Source of the DNA: CAVYXZ01 sp965223835
Lineage (GTDB): Bacteria > Chloroflexota > Anaerolineae > Aggregatilineales > Phototrophicaceae
NCBI GenBank assembly: GCA_965223835.1
Contig: CBDCXQ010000001.1
Location: 4,092,001-4,156,000, forward strand
Direction: 5' to 3'
DNA length: 64,000 nt
Shown here: piece by piece, positions 1 through 8,793 of the stretch
How the letters are laid out: the number at the start of each line of letters is the position of its first letter
Numbering within the stretch: position 1 is the stretch's first letter
Notes under the pieces: model-generated
Told to the model about the DNA's origin: nothing
Databases searched by the model: none
The model's input: only the letters and a program-made list of their open reading frames with translations
Made by a program: the position numbers and the translations under genes

Positions 1-428
1 GCCCGATAAAATTCCTGAAATGCACGGCGTTTGTCTTTGACGAAGATCAGTACCGAGCGAGTGGTGACGACGTTAACGGTCTCATCGTCAATTTGCTGCA
101 AATCATCCGCCGGGGCGAGCACAAATTGTGACTGATCCAGCTTACCCAGTGCCTGCGCCTGCTGCTGGCAGATGTCCAACAGGTCCTGCGAAATATCGCT
201 AAAGATCACGCTACCCTGTTCACCGACAAGACGTAAAGCCTCCAATGCAATGAGGCCATCCCCGGTCCCAACATCCAGCAATGTATCACCGGCATCAAGT
301 TGTGCCTGATACAGGATGCGATCTCGTACGAGTTGTAAAGCATCGGCAATTGTTTGTTGCTGTTGGCGGTTGCCGCCATGCCGATGTTCTGACATCCAGG
401 CAGCCCAGCGATCTGGCGTATGTCCCAT
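1..428 (-). CDS. class I SAM-dependent methyltransferase (partial, runs off the left edge)
   Basis: Open frame of 142 codons from ATG at 428 to the window edge, so the C-terminus is missing. The start is supported by GGAGAAG five bases upstream. About 60 residues in, LLDVGTGDGLIAL is the glycine-rich SAM-binding motif I, and VIFSDIS about 25 residues later fits the acidic end of strand beta2. Further on, VVTTRSVLIFVKDK resembles the segment after motif III in UbiE-like enzymes. The fold assignment is safe; the substrate cannot be told. It is transcribed leftwards, with a 250-base gap to the next gene on the same strand. Confidence 0.85.
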   Translation of the reverse strand, partial: MGHTPDRWAAWMSEHRHGGNRQQQQTIADALQLVRDRILYQAQLDAGDTLLDVGTGDGLIALEALRLVGEQGSVIFSDISQDLLDICQQQAQALGKLDQSQFVLAPADDLQQIDDETVNVVTTRSVLIFVKDKRRAFQEFYR

Positions 429-679
429 ACGATCTTCTCCTAAATTGCTGACCCTACGCCCAATAGTGGTTGTTATCAAGCAAAAGGTTACACGAACCCC
501 AATTGGACGTTCACTGCAACATCCAGCATGTCATGGTCGTTAGTAAATCTGATCGAGTAGTCGGCGTTGAGGTAGCGCTTTTTAGCAATTACCTGAGGTA
601 GGTCTCAGAGGTCACGCCTTGAAAAGAACACCATTATTCGGCGAAAACCGAGAAGAAAAACAATCGAAGACAAACGGCG

Positions 680-922
680 CTATTGATCTGCGGCTTTCAC
701 TTTTATTGATATACTGTCATCACCCATATCAAAGAACTGATTAGATACAGGCATGTAAATTTCGCCAGCATCCATTGGGTGCGATGACAGAAATTCCGCC
801 ATTGTCAGATCTTCTTCTGCCACAAGATGCACAACACCATTTGCAGGCAATTCAGAAAGATGCAAAACGACCTTTGTCACTTTTCCATTGGCGACATGAA
901 CGTGAACACAGCCTTTGGTCAT
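680..922 (-). CDS. small hypothetical protein, 80 aa
   Basis: Start chosen at ATG 922 (MTKGCVHVHVANG) because GAGGGAG lies six bases upstream; an in-frame ATG at 946 has no ribosome binding site. The protein is acidic, has no signal peptide or membrane segment, and alternates short beta-strand-like stretches (KVTKVVLHL, GVVHLVAEEDL, SISIKVKAAD). I do not recognise the family. It stands alone between two intergenic gaps of 170-250 bases in which I see no other gene. Confidence 0.6.
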   Translation of the reverse strand: MTKGCVHVHVANGKVTKVVLHLSELPANGVVHLVAEEDLTMAEFLSSHPMDAGEIYMPVSNQFFDMGDDSISIKVKAADQ

Positions 923-1092
923 ATGATACTCCCTCGCTAACTGCAATTTACAATCAGCATGCAGGTCGTAAACATTGCAGATTACCTTAATAATACAACA
1001 TCATAATCAAGAAGTAGAAGTTAGATGGATAAGGCCATTTCATTCCTTCCACATTTCTACAACGCCAGTAGTTTGTAAATGTAAACCAGCCA

Positions 1093-1542
1093 TCAATTTA
1101 TCGTAAAGCGGATAAACCGCCGTGAATCACGGGCCTTGTCGAGTTCATCGGGCGGCGCATCCGCCGCAACCCCAAACAAGCGGGGGAAGTTCTTAGGCTG
1201 CTGTTGGCGGTAGAGTTCAAATAGGCGGTCAATCGCGCCTTGCAGCGTCACTTCCTCGGCCTGTGTTGACAAGTCCTCACCCTTAACGGTGAGCGTCACC
1301 GCCGGATTGACCAGCAGATTTTTATACCAGTTAGAGCGGCCATGTGGATTAATGGCGATAATCGCGTCACCATCGCGCAGGTAGCCAATCGGCGTGGAAT
1401 GTTTCTTACCCGTTTTACGCCCGGTGGTGGTGACGACCATCAGATAATCGCCCGCCCTACCCATAAGATTATGCCGCAATAAAAAATTTTGCAGGCCAAA
1501 AATAAACTTGAGAAAGCGATAATTGGGTGTGGTCTGTGACAT
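1093..1542 (-). CDS. deazaflavin (F420)-dependent nitroreductase-family oxidoreductase
   Basis: 149 aa, the usual length of the small split-beta-barrel DDN/FDOR family, which uses reduced F420 on quinones or nitro compounds. Visible family marks are the N-terminal FGLQNFLLRHNLMGR segment, LMVVTTTGRKTGKKHSTPIGYL (residues about 34-55; the TTGRKTG loop is typical) and NPHGRSNWYKNLLVNPAVTL with its conserved W-Y-x-N-L. GAGG lies seven bases before the ATG. A 20-base gap separates it from the methyltransferase upstream on the same strand, so the two are probably cotranscribed. F420 dependence is inferred from family membership; the substrate is unknown. Confidence 0.85.
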   Translation of the reverse strand: MSQTTPNYRFLKFIFGLQNFLLRHNLMGRAGDYLMVVTTTGRKTGKKHSTPIGYLRDGDAIIAINPHGRSNWYKNLLVNPAVTLTVKGEDLSTQAEEVTLQGAIDRLFELYRQQQPKNFPRLFGVAADAPPDELDKARDSRRFIRFTIN

Positions 1543-1562
1543 TAGATGGCCTCAAGGGGAAG

Positions 1563-2414
1563 TTAGATTATTGGATCGGAGCACACAAATGCGCCCATCA
1601 AATCGGGTGAGCGGAGCACACCGTCGCGCTCGATAATCGACTGTGCCAGTTCTTCAACCACATGCGGCAAGGCCTCTTTCGCAGCCTCTGAGATGTCGTC
1701 ACGAGGCAGTAGATTGCGATAACGCCCAATGGTTTCATAGGTCGCCCTGATCTGTGCAGCATCATAGATCAATGTCTCGGCTTCATAGTAATGCTGCTCA
1801 ACATGCCGGAAGCCAGTAGCCAGCAGGTGACCGCCATTTTCCATTGAGAAGGTTGACGGTGCTTCAGGCCTAAACGGAATGCCCACCGTTGCCAGTGCCC
1901 GATAATGCAGGTCGATGATCGTCGATGTAATTTTGTCGCTGTTGGTGGTCGCCAGCAAATAGCCATTTGGTTGAACCACACGGGCGAGTTCTTTCACGCC
2001 ACGCGGAATATCGCTCAGGTGGTACAGAACTTTGTTTGCCATCACGATGTCAAATTGGCGAGATGCGAACGGCAGTGCCTCAATGCTACTGACAACTGCT
2101 GCTTTCAACGTAACGTCGCGCCGTGCCCCTTCTTCAAAGGCAGTATCGAGCATCCCCGCCGACAGATCAGTGAGGACGACGTCCTGTGCATCAACCTGAT
2201 AATTATCAATCAGTTCCCAGACATAGCGGCCCCAACCACCACCAGCATCCAGAATCGTCGCTGCATTCCAATCGGGGATCAGGTCCAGCCCCCATTTGAC
2301 GAAGGCATCCCCAGCTAAGCGATGTTTGGCGCGTAGATGATCGCCACCGCTATAATAATGGTCGCCAGTTGCCAGTTTCTGCGAAGAAATTACGTCGGCA
2401 TGAGAGGTCGTCAT
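1563..2414 (-). CDS. class I SAM-dependent methyltransferase
   Basis: 283 aa. ATILDAGGGWGRYVWEL (about residues 52-68) is motif I, VVLTDLSAGMLD the beta2 acidic motif, and FDIVMANKVLYHLSD the beta4/motif II region typical of Methyltransf_11 proteins. The C-terminal third has the VKELARVVQPNGYLLATTNS strand and then no clear motif. An N-terminal HYYSGGDHLRAKHRL segment probably caps the SAM pocket. It leads the pair with the deazaflavin oxidoreductase. A terminator at 2441-2473 isolates it from the L,D-transpeptidase gene upstream. Substrate unknown. Confidence 0.85.
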   Translation of the reverse strand: MTTSHADVISSQKLATGDHYYSGGDHLRAKHRLAGDAFVKWGLDLIPDWNAATILDAGGGWGRYVWELIDNYQVDAQDVVLTDLSAGMLDTAFEEGARRDVTLKAAVVSSIEALPFASRQFDIVMANKVLYHLSDIPRGVKELARVVQPNGYLLATTNSDKITSTIIDLHYRALATVGIPFRPEAPSTFSMENGGHLLATGFRHVEQHYYEAETLIYDAAQIRATYETIGRYRNLLPRDDISEAAKEALPHVVEELAQSIIERDGVLRSPDLMGAFVCSDPII

Positions 2415-2440
2415 TGGCGCTTACCTCGCTACTCCAGCCA

Positions 2441-2473
2441 AATAAAACAGGGAAGGTGGTCGTACCCTCCCTG
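2441..2473 (-). terminator. rho-independent terminator of the L,D-transpeptidase gene
   Basis: On the minus strand a stem with arms CAGGGA/TCCCTG, extended inward by GGGT/ACC pairing, is followed by TTTTATT. It sits 15 bases past the stop codon at 2488. Confidence 0.8.
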
Positions 2474-2487
2474 CCCAAAGTTTCTAT

Positions 2488-3573
2488 TTATTTCGTCGCT
2501 GGACCGCTGCCGCGATATTCACCGCTGGCATAGACATACACCTGTGACAGGATGTTGCCGTCTTCATCCGGTTCCTGATCGCCGGTCCAATTGAAGATGA
2601 ACCCCGCGTCACTGATGCTCAGGTTGACACAGCCATGACTGCGCCGGTAGCCAAAGCCATTGTGCCAATAGGTCCCATGCAGGCTGATACCGCCGTCGAA
2701 ATACATCACCCAGGGCACACTTTCCAGCGCATAGGCATCCGGCGCACCGGTCGCGCCCGACATCCCATCGCGTTCGACTCGTGCCCAGATGTCAAACACA
2801 CCCTCGTTGGTATCCCAGCCGGGCAGCCCAGAGGCGATTAAGGTGGCGAAAACTGGCGTCGTGCCATCATAGGCCACCAGCGTCTGCTCGTATAAATCCA
2901 CACCCACCCAGCGCCGCGCTGCAACGTTCTCCGGCATCTCGGTTAGCTTGGCTACCGCCAGTGACCGTTGTTCAATCCATTGGTCGGGGCCAACCAGATA
3001 CCAGATCCAGCCATCGCTGTGGCGGACCTGCGCGAAAATGTTCACCAGGTCATAACGAAACTTAACGACGCCGGTTTCCATGGATTGTTTTGCGCCCGGT
3101 GCCGGGACCGTGACCAGATCACCCAGCACCCAGCCAAATGGATTCTCCAGCCCATTGAGCAACCGCACGCCCCGGAACCGCGCCGTCTCCTGATATTTCA
3201 GATCGGTGGCGCTCATCCACTCACCGTTGCGGTTGCGGACCCAATCGCCGGTCGTTTCGGTACCATGCACGAAGTTGAAACCTGGCGGCATCTGTCCGAT
3301 GACATTGCCATTAGGCGCGTCATATAGCAGCGGACTTTCCGCCGTAACCTGCCAGAAATTATAATTGCCGAGGGTGTAGCCATCTGCTGGAATCGACGCA
3401 ACCACTGGCTCTGGAAATGACTCCATCACGCTCAGGCATTGTTCACCCGGAGTCAAGTTATCTTCAGCAATATCGGCACAGGCCGATTGAAAATTCTCCA
3501 AAGCGTGTGTGGCGGTGAAGGGAATAAACGTACTGACCAACAAGGGAACCAATAATAAAAGGCGAGGATTCAT
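2488..3573 (-). CDS. secreted L,D-transpeptidase (YkuD domain) with SH3-like region
   Basis: 361 aa from ATG 3573, chosen because GGAGAG lies just upstream and the N-terminus MNPRLLLLVPLLVSTFIPF then reads as a signal peptide ending near THA. Residues about 60-190 resemble paired bacterial SH3 modules (PLLYDAPNGNVIGQMPPG; GDWVRNRNGEWM). The C-terminal YkuD domain has ISLHGTYWHNGFGYRRSHGC, the H-x(n)-SHGC signature, with catalytic Cys near residue 315, followed by VNLS. The family cross-links peptidoglycan through 3-3 bonds or anchors proteins to it, outside the membrane. It is monocistronic and has its own terminator. Confidence 0.9.
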   Translation of the reverse strand: MNPRLLLLVPLLVSTFIPFTATHALENFQSACADIAEDNLTPGEQCLSVMESFPEPVVASIPADGYTLGNYNFWQVTAESPLLYDAPNGNVIGQMPPGFNFVHGTETTGDWVRNRNGEWMSATDLKYQETARFRGVRLLNGLENPFGWVLGDLVTVPAPGAKQSMETGVVKFRYDLVNIFAQVRHSDGWIWYLVGPDQWIEQRSLAVAKLTEMPENVAARRWVGVDLYEQTLVAYDGTTPVFATLIASGLPGWDTNEGVFDIWARVERDGMSGATGAPDAYALESVPWVMYFDGGISLHGTYWHNGFGYRRSHGCVNLSISDAGFIFNWTGDQEPDEDGNILSQVYVYASGEYRGSGPATK

Positions 3574-3772
3574 ACACTCTCCATTAAACTCACCATTTGA
3601 AATCACGAAATAGAAGCAACTGACTCCCGGAATATTACCAGATTCTCAGCCGCTTGTAGATTGCGCTTTGCCTCCGCTTCCTGAACGCGCCCGCGATGAC
3701 CAGGGCTTCAGGCGCGAATCCATATAAATGCGCTAAAATAGTACCAGATCACAATCTTTCTGGGAGCCGCTG

Positions 3773-4894
3773 ATGGGACAACACGTCTTCATTTCATACA
3801 AACACCATGATCGCATCTTCGCTAACCAGGTCATTCATCATGTGCAGACCGCCGGATTTCGGGTCTGGATTGATGAAGAAGAATTACGGGCCGGCGAGAA
3901 CTGGCGCGAAGCGATTAACATCGCCATCCGGCAGTCGTTTGCCGTCATTTTAATCATCTCACCCGAAGCCCGGGCCTCCGAATTTGTAACGTATGAGTGG
4001 GCCTTCGCTCAGGGTGCAAATGTGCGGGTGATCCCGGTGATGTACAAGCCAACGCCCGTCCTCCATCCTCAACTTGAACAATTACAGTACCTGGATTTCA
4101 CCGACTCGACCAACCTGCCCTGGGACCGCCTGGTACGCCGCATTCAGGAAGTACGGGGCGAGTACAAGCCAACAACCATGTCATTGGGGCAGAATGCACC
4201 CCGGGCCGTCGTGCAGGCAGTAGATGCGCTGGATAATCATAATGCCGATGAGCGCCGCTCCGCACTGCGGAGTCTGGCCCAGATGAATCATCCTTCCGCA
4301 TATTCGGCACTGGTCGAAGCGGTTCAACATCCCCTGCGCGATGTTCGCATTGATGCGGCTTTTATGCTCGCCAAACAAACAGACAATCAGGATTTCGCGC
4401 CCGTACCTGGCCTGGTCGAAGCCCTCGGCAGTGAAGACGCCCGCATCCGCAGCGCGGCGGTCAAAACCCTCGGCGATATTGGCGACCCGAACTCGGTCCC
4501 GGACTTGCTCCAAGTTATCAACCGTGAACCTGATAGCAACATTCGCTGGCTGGCAACTGGAGCGCTCAGCAAGATGGGCCAGGCTGCCGTGCCCGGTTTG
4601 ACCAAAGCCTTACATGATGACGATTGGAAAGTGCGTCGCAGTGCCTGTGAAGCATTATGGGGTATGGGCGAAGCTTCAGCTGTACCTGGCCTGGTCGAAG
4701 CGTTGATGGACCGCAATGATGTCGTACGTCAGGCCGCTGCCAGCGCATTAGAGGCGATGGGTGCAACCGCCGTGCCGGGCCTGACCGTCGCGTTAAGCAA
4801 TCCTCACCACCAAATCGCCCACGCTGCCGCCGACCTATTGCGCCGCATGGATAATGACGACGCCCGAGCCGCGCTGCGCGAGTGGAGCCGATAG
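3773..4894 (+). CDS. TIR domain - HEAT repeat fusion protein
   Basis: 373 aa, GGGAG six bases before the ATG. Residues 1-125 form a TIR domain: HVFISYKHHD (box 1), FRVWIDEEELRAGENWREAINIAI, then SPEARASEFVTYEWAFAQG, where Glu75 sits at the position of the catalytic glutamate of TIR NADases, and VIPVMYKPTP. Residues about 145-370 are five or six HEAT/PBS-lyase-type repeats of about 31 residues (VPGLVEAL...VRxAAxxALxxMG). HEAT solenoids usually bind partner proteins. No signal peptide or membrane segment, so cytoplasmic. A second TIR protein follows on the same strand. NADase or scaffold activity is not decided by sequence. Confidence 0.9.
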   Translation: MGQHVFISYKHHDRIFANQVIHHVQTAGFRVWIDEEELRAGENWREAINIAIRQSFAVILIISPEARASEFVTYEWAFAQGANVRVIPVMYKPTPVLHPQLEQLQYLDFTDSTNLPWDRLVRRIQEVRGEYKPTTMSLGQNAPRAVVQAVDALDNHNADERRSALRSLAQMNHPSAYSALVEAVQHPLRDVRIDAAFMLAKQTDNQDFAPVPGLVEALGSEDARIRSAAVKTLGDIGDPNSVPDLLQVINREPDSNIRWLATGALSKMGQAAVPGLTKALHDDDWKVRRSACEALWGMGEASAVPGLVEALMDRNDVVRQAAASALEAMGATAVPGLTVALSNPHHQIAHAAADLLRRMDNDDARAALREWSR

Positions 4895-4925
4895 TTTATT
4901 GACGTCCATACAAGTTGGCGGTTTC

Positions 4926-4934
4926 TGGTACAAT
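4926..4934 (+). promoter_or_regulatory. extended -10 promoter for the TIR-FHA gene
   Basis: TGGTACAAT fits the extended -10 pattern TGnTAnAAT and lies 45 bases before the ATG at 4980. No good -35 is placed 17 bases upstream. It suggests the TIR-FHA gene has its own promoter. Confidence 0.45.
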
Positions 4935-4979
4935 GGCCTGTGGTAATCGATTCAAAAACGCGCCAGGGACGATAACAGC

Positions 4980-5786
4980 ATGAGCCATGTTTTTATTTCT
5001 TACTCACGTAAAGATGCCGCGTTTGCCGAGGACCTCCGTGAGCGCGTTCAAGCGGCCAACTTTGAAGTGTGGATGGATAGCATTTTGCCTGCCGGTTTTG
5101 ATTGGCGTCAGGAGATCGACGCTGCCATCCGTGAATCATTCGTGATTCTGGTCGTCGTTAGCCCCGATTCGAAAGTATCCGAATATGTAACTTACGAGTG
5201 GGCATTTGGCCTCGGCCTGGGTGTCAAGGTCATCCCGTTGATGGTGCAGCCCACCCCATTGCACCCGCGCCTGGAATCGGTGCAGCATGTTGATTTTGTG
5301 GATGCTGCCAGCCATGAGCAATCCTGGCAACGCCTTATTGCTGCCCTGCATCACATTCGCAATGATGCGGGCAAAGACACCAGTCGTGCCAATTTGATGC
5401 CAGAACCGGTGCGTCCAGAAGCGCTGGGCACGACCCGGATGGATGCACCGGGGGTCTGGTTGATGGTGCAGCGCGGTCCCCAAAAAGGCCAGGAATGGAA
5501 CCTCAACAAAGACGATATTACGATTGGGCGCGACATCACCAACGACATCGTTATTCATGACCAGCAGGTCAGCCGCCTGCATGTCCGGTTTTCGCGTGCC
5601 CCCCAGGACCCACCGACTGTTTTTACCATCGAAGACCTGGGGTCAAGTAACGGCACCTTTGTTAACAAAGTCCCCCTGGAAGGTCAGCGCAAGCTTCAGA
5701 ACGGTGATGTGATCGACCTGGGCGAGACCGTTACCCTCATCTATCAGATTATTCTGACAGTCGAGGGCAAACGCATCACACTATAA
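4980..5786 (+). CDS. TIR domain - FHA domain fusion protein
   Basis: 268 aa. The N-terminal TIR domain (about 1-125) has HVFISYSRKDAAFAEDL, FEVWMDSILPAGFDWRQEIDAAI and SEYVTYEWAFGLG, with Glu73 at the NADase glutamate position. After a 30-residue linker, residues about 158-265 are an FHA phosphothreonine-binding domain: ITIGRDITNDIVI (Arg184), QVSRLHVRF, IEDLGSSNGTFVN and LQNGDVIDLG, all the conserved loop residues. FHA domains dock on proteins phosphorylated by Ser/Thr kinases. It is 85 bases downstream of the TIR-HEAT gene and its TIR domain is closely similar to that one. Role unknown; a signalling or defence role would be inference. Confidence 0.92.
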   Translation: MSHVFISYSRKDAAFAEDLRERVQAANFEVWMDSILPAGFDWRQEIDAAIRESFVILVVVSPDSKVSEYVTYEWAFGLGLGVKVIPLMVQPTPLHPRLESVQHVDFVDAASHEQSWQRLIAALHHIRNDAGKDTSRANLMPEPVRPEALGTTRMDAPGVWLMVQRGPQKGQEWNLNKDDITIGRDITNDIVIHDQQVSRLHVRFSRAPQDPPTVFTIEDLGSSNGTFVNKVPLEGQRKLQNGDVIDLGETVTLIYQIILTVEGKRITL

Positions 5787-5797
5787 GGCCAGCCAGA

Positions 5798-6604
5798 TCA
5801 GGCCGTTGGGCACTGCTGGGGTGCATTGGCAATCGCTTGTTGAATCTCCCCAACGCGATTCTGGGGGTTGGGATGGGTACTGAAAAATTCGGGTTGACCA
5901 GCGCCACCACCAGCAGCTTCCAACACACGCATCACCTCAATTAACGCATCCGGTTCATAACCAGCATCAATCATCAGACACACGCCCAGCGCGTCCGATT
6001 CAAGCTCATCGTCACGTCCATAACTCATATTCACCAGTTGTCCAATCATCGCAGCGGTCTGGGCAGCACTGGCGTCTCCCGATGCAACCCCCACTGCACC
6101 AACCAGGCCATTGGTCAATTCACTTTTGGCGATGCGCTGTGCCCCATGTCGGGCCAAGACATGGACGATCTCGTGCGCCAGCACCCCGGCAACCTGATCT
6201 TCAGTATCCAGTTCGGAGAGCAACGCTGTCGTCATAAATATCTGACCGCCCGGCAGCGCAAACGCATTCACCGTGTTTGGATCATCCAGTAAATGGAAAT
6301 CCCATTCCCAGACGGTATTATTCGCCACACTGTTATTAACCAGGCGAAAGCCAATGGCATCAATATCAGCCTGGAGCGAATCATTTGCATAGAGGCCACC
6401 GAACTCACGAATGAGTTCTGGCGCAGATTGCAGCCCTAGCCGGATTTCCTGCTGGGGTGTGATGCTGATATATTGGCGTTCGCCCGTAACGGGGTTCAGC
6501 TCCTGTGAGCCGAGGTATGAGATGATCGAGATCACCGCGATGACCAGCCCAATAATGAGCCGCATGCCACCGCCGCTGCTGCTTCGCCTTCTACGCATGC
6601 GCAT
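5798..6604 (-). CDS. membrane-anchored M48 family zinc metalloprotease
   Basis: 268 aa, GAGGAG seven bases before the ATG, lying inside the 3' end of the upstream gene. A basic N-terminus and one membrane helix (about 14-31) precede the catalytic domain. HEIVH at residues 144-148 is the zinc motif with Glu145 catalytic; LESDALG supplies the third ligand (Glu202). FALPGGQIFM and FFSTHPNPQNRVGEI are characteristic of the BepA/YfgC/Oma1 type, which degrades misfolded envelope proteins. Topology suggests an extracytoplasmic catalytic domain. It overlaps the upstream membrane protein gene by 14 bases, so the two are translationally coupled. Confidence 0.9.
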   Translation of the reverse strand: MRMRRRRSSSGGGMRLIIGLVIAVISIISYLGSQELNPVTGERQYISITPQQEIRLGLQSAPELIREFGGLYANDSLQADIDAIGFRLVNNSVANNTVWEWDFHLLDDPNTVNAFALPGGQIFMTTALLSELDTEDQVAGVLAHEIVHVLARHGAQRIAKSELTNGLVGAVGVASGDASAAQTAAMIGQLVNMSYGRDDELESDALGVCLMIDAGYEPDALIEVMRVLEAAGGGAGQPEFFSTHPNPQNRVGEIQQAIANAPQQCPTA

Positions 6605-7085
6605 CGGATTGCTCCTCTAGCAGTGGTTGGTCAAAGTGATCGAACAACTCGTAAATTCCACCAGCGGCTGCACCAAACACGATATGACTCAGAATCAGCA
6701 CACCGGAATGGATGGCAAAAAAGAAGGGGAACAAAAGGGTCATTGCGTACAGATTGATGCCGTACACGGCCAGCCCCAGTATCCCACCGCCTACGATCCC
6801 GACGATTAATCCCCACCGGTGAACCACCAGGGCGATGATGAAGGTAAAGAGCAACGAGATTAAGAAGTGAACCAGAATACCCACGATGATCGTCGTCTGA
6901 CTATCGTCGGTCAGCACTTCGGGTCCTAACACGAGTGCGGCGAAATAGCGCAAGGTCACACCAGCACCGACATCCAGAACCAGTGGAGTCAGCACCACAT
7001 TGATGAGCAAAAACGCCAGACCGGCTCCAACTGCCGCTATCGGAATCGCGTGCCAGGTCATGTTATTGCGGATTGATGCGATCAT
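6591..7085 (-). CDS. hypothetical integral membrane protein
   Basis: 164 aa with about four hydrophobic helices (AIPIAAVGAGLAFLLINVVL; ILVHFLISLLFTFIIALVV; LIVGIVGGGILGLAVYGINL; FFFAIHSGVLILSHIVFGAA). The ATG at 7085 has AGGT nine bases upstream. I do not recognise a named family. Coupling to the M48 protease (14-base overlap, the protease RBS lies in this gene's last codons) suggests a shared envelope role. Confidence 0.75.
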   Translation of the reverse strand: MIASIRNNMTWHAIPIAAVGAGLAFLLINVVLTPLVLDVGAGVTLRYFAALVLGPEVLTDDSQTTIIVGILVHFLISLLFTFIIALVVHRWGLIVGIVGGGILGLAVYGINLYAMTLLFPFFFAIHSGVLILSHIVFGAAAGGIYELFDHFDQPLLEEQSDAHA

Positions 7086-7494
7086 TCAATTTACCTGTTT
7101 GATGATGGGTAAAAACGCGCTTCAATTGTACAATTCTTTTGAACATTGCGTATCCATCATTGTGGGGAAATTGGTATAGGTCAACTGGCTCTGTTAACTA
7201 CCCAACAGATTCTCAGATAGATAACACCGGTCCCCACCTGGATCAACCTGAGCAACAGGACGCATACATCAATCAGTTTATCGGTGCGGGCGAAAAGGGG
7301 TATATTCATTATAAAAGTGAAGTTGGAGGTGTGCCGACGCTGGCAGCGGCCTACTTGATTGCCGAGGGTGACCGTATAGAGAAGCGCTGACCCACATTAT
7401 AGCAGTGCGGCCCTTCATACAGATGTTATCCGATCAACTCATCCAATACCGTGAATACAGTCGCGGGCAAAACGCCGTGATAGGAGCAGATAAC
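7086..7494. other. 409-base divergent intergenic region
   Basis: Separates the membrane protein gene (leftwards) from the AI-2E-type transporter (rightwards). It holds an 83-codon frame from TTG 7139 without a ribosome binding site or recognisable product, which I do not call a gene. Nothing else is clear. Confidence 0.5.
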
Positions 7495-8790
7495 GTGATT
7501 GACCCGGTCAATGATCTTGAAACGCAACTCAGCAATGTGGAGTATCGACCACAATGGTCACGGTCAGTCCGCACGATCGGATTGGTATCATTGCTGATTG
7601 CTATGATCTATGCGATGAGCTTACTCAGGCCAGTTGCGGGGCTGTTGATTCTGGCTTTCTTATCATCATTTCTGTTGTTCATCCCCAGTCGTACACTTGC
7701 CCGCCGAACACCATTATCCTGGGGGCTGGCCGTCGCAATCGTTTATTCGTTGCTGGGCATCATCCTGATTGTCTTGCTCTTAACTGCCATTCCATCGATT
7801 GTTACCGGCACAGAAAATCTCATGAATGGCCTCAACGAACAATATCGCGTTCTTCAGGCCAATGCTCGTGACTATCGTCCGCAGGATGGAATGATCTCCG
7901 TTCTAGGTGTGACAGTCGACTTCAATTTTATCATTGACCCCATCCGCAGCCTTATCGTTGCTGAGGTCCAATCGCCTAATCTTGCCGGTGGCATTTCAAT
8001 GACGGATGATCCGAACTTCGGTAGCACCGGCCCCAATCTCAACTCGTCAACGCTCCAACAGCTTGCGCAAAGTGCGCTAGGCATCTTTGGCAGTGTAACG
8101 ACAACCGCAGCCGGTGCCATTACCGGCGCAGCCAACCTGTTTTCGACATTTTTGTTGGCACTCTTTGTCTCCTTCTTGATTCTGGTTGATCTACCCAATT
8201 CGCAGCGGAAACTGGCCCGGTCTGTACCAGCCGCCTATCACCGAGAAATTGGCTTGTTGATGGAACGCATCACCAACGTGTGGAATGCTTTTTTCAAAGG
8301 CCAGGTGACACTGGGGATCATTATTGGCTTATTGACCTGGATTCAATTGACGCTGATGGGCATCGTCGGCGCGGTACCGTTGGCGATTTTTACGGGGTTC
8401 ATATCGCTGATTCCCACGTTAGGTGGTTTTATCGCGATCATCCCACTGGCGATTGTCCCCTTGCTGCAAGGGTCAACGGTATTCGTTGATGTGTCGTATG
8501 TGACGGTCGCCATATTGGTCGTCGCCGTGAATCTTATCATTTCGCAGGCAATCTGGAACGTCGTAGGCCCCAAGATTCTGGGTGATGCCCTGAACTTACC
8601 CATGCCTGTGATGATTGTGGGCGTGTTTATTGGGGCCGCTGTTGGCGGCATTCTGGGCGCGTTTCTGGTGGCACCCGTCATGAGCATGATTAGTATTGTG
8701 GTTAGTTACATCATCGCGAAAGTGAGTGGACTGGACCCGTACCCCAATGAACTCCCCTTATCACCCCTCGGTGTGCAGGATTGGCATTAA
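7495..8790 (+). CDS. AI-2E family transporter (PF01594-type membrane protein)
   Basis: 431 aa from GTG 7495, chosen because AGGAG lies eight bases upstream and the protein then begins a short cytoplasmic segment before the first helix; in-frame GTG 7405 lacks an RBS. The family has seven or eight helices: two early pairs, a large extracytoplasmic insert (about 115-200, poorly conserved, Asn/Ser rich) and the conserved C-terminal block with FFKGQVTLGIIIGLLTW, ISLIPTLGGFIAIIPLAIV and LPMPVMIVGVFIGAAVGGILG. Members export autoinducer-2 or act as sodium/proton antiporters; the substrate here is not set. Convergent with the lactate permease, with only three bases between stops. Confidence 0.88.
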   Translation: MIDPVNDLETQLSNVEYRPQWSRSVRTIGLVSLLIAMIYAMSLLRPVAGLLILAFLSSFLLFIPSRTLARRTPLSWGLAVAIVYSLLGIILIVLLLTAIPSIVTGTENLMNGLNEQYRVLQANARDYRPQDGMISVLGVTVDFNFIIDPIRSLIVAEVQSPNLAGGISMTDDPNFGSTGPNLNSSTLQQLAQSALGIFGSVTTTAAGAITGAANLFSTFLLALFVSFLILVDLPNSQRKLARSVPAAYHREIGLLMERITNVWNAFFKGQVTLGIIIGLLTWIQLTLMGIVGAVPLAIFTGFISLIPTLGGFIAIIPLAIVPLLQGSTVFVDVSYVTVAILVVAVNLIISQAIWNVVGPKILGDALNLPMPVMIVGVFIGAAVGGILGAFLVAPVMSMISIVVSYIIAKVSGLDPYPNELPLSPLGVQDWH

Positions 8791-8793
8791 GCT

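Noticed and set aside
316..543. Plus-strand frame rich in Cys and Arg
   Set aside because: Overlaps the partial methyltransferase on the opposite strand, which has an RBS and SAM motifs.
7139..7390. 83-codon open frame (TTG start)
   Set aside because: No ribosome binding site, rare start codon, no recognisable domain; kept as intergenic.
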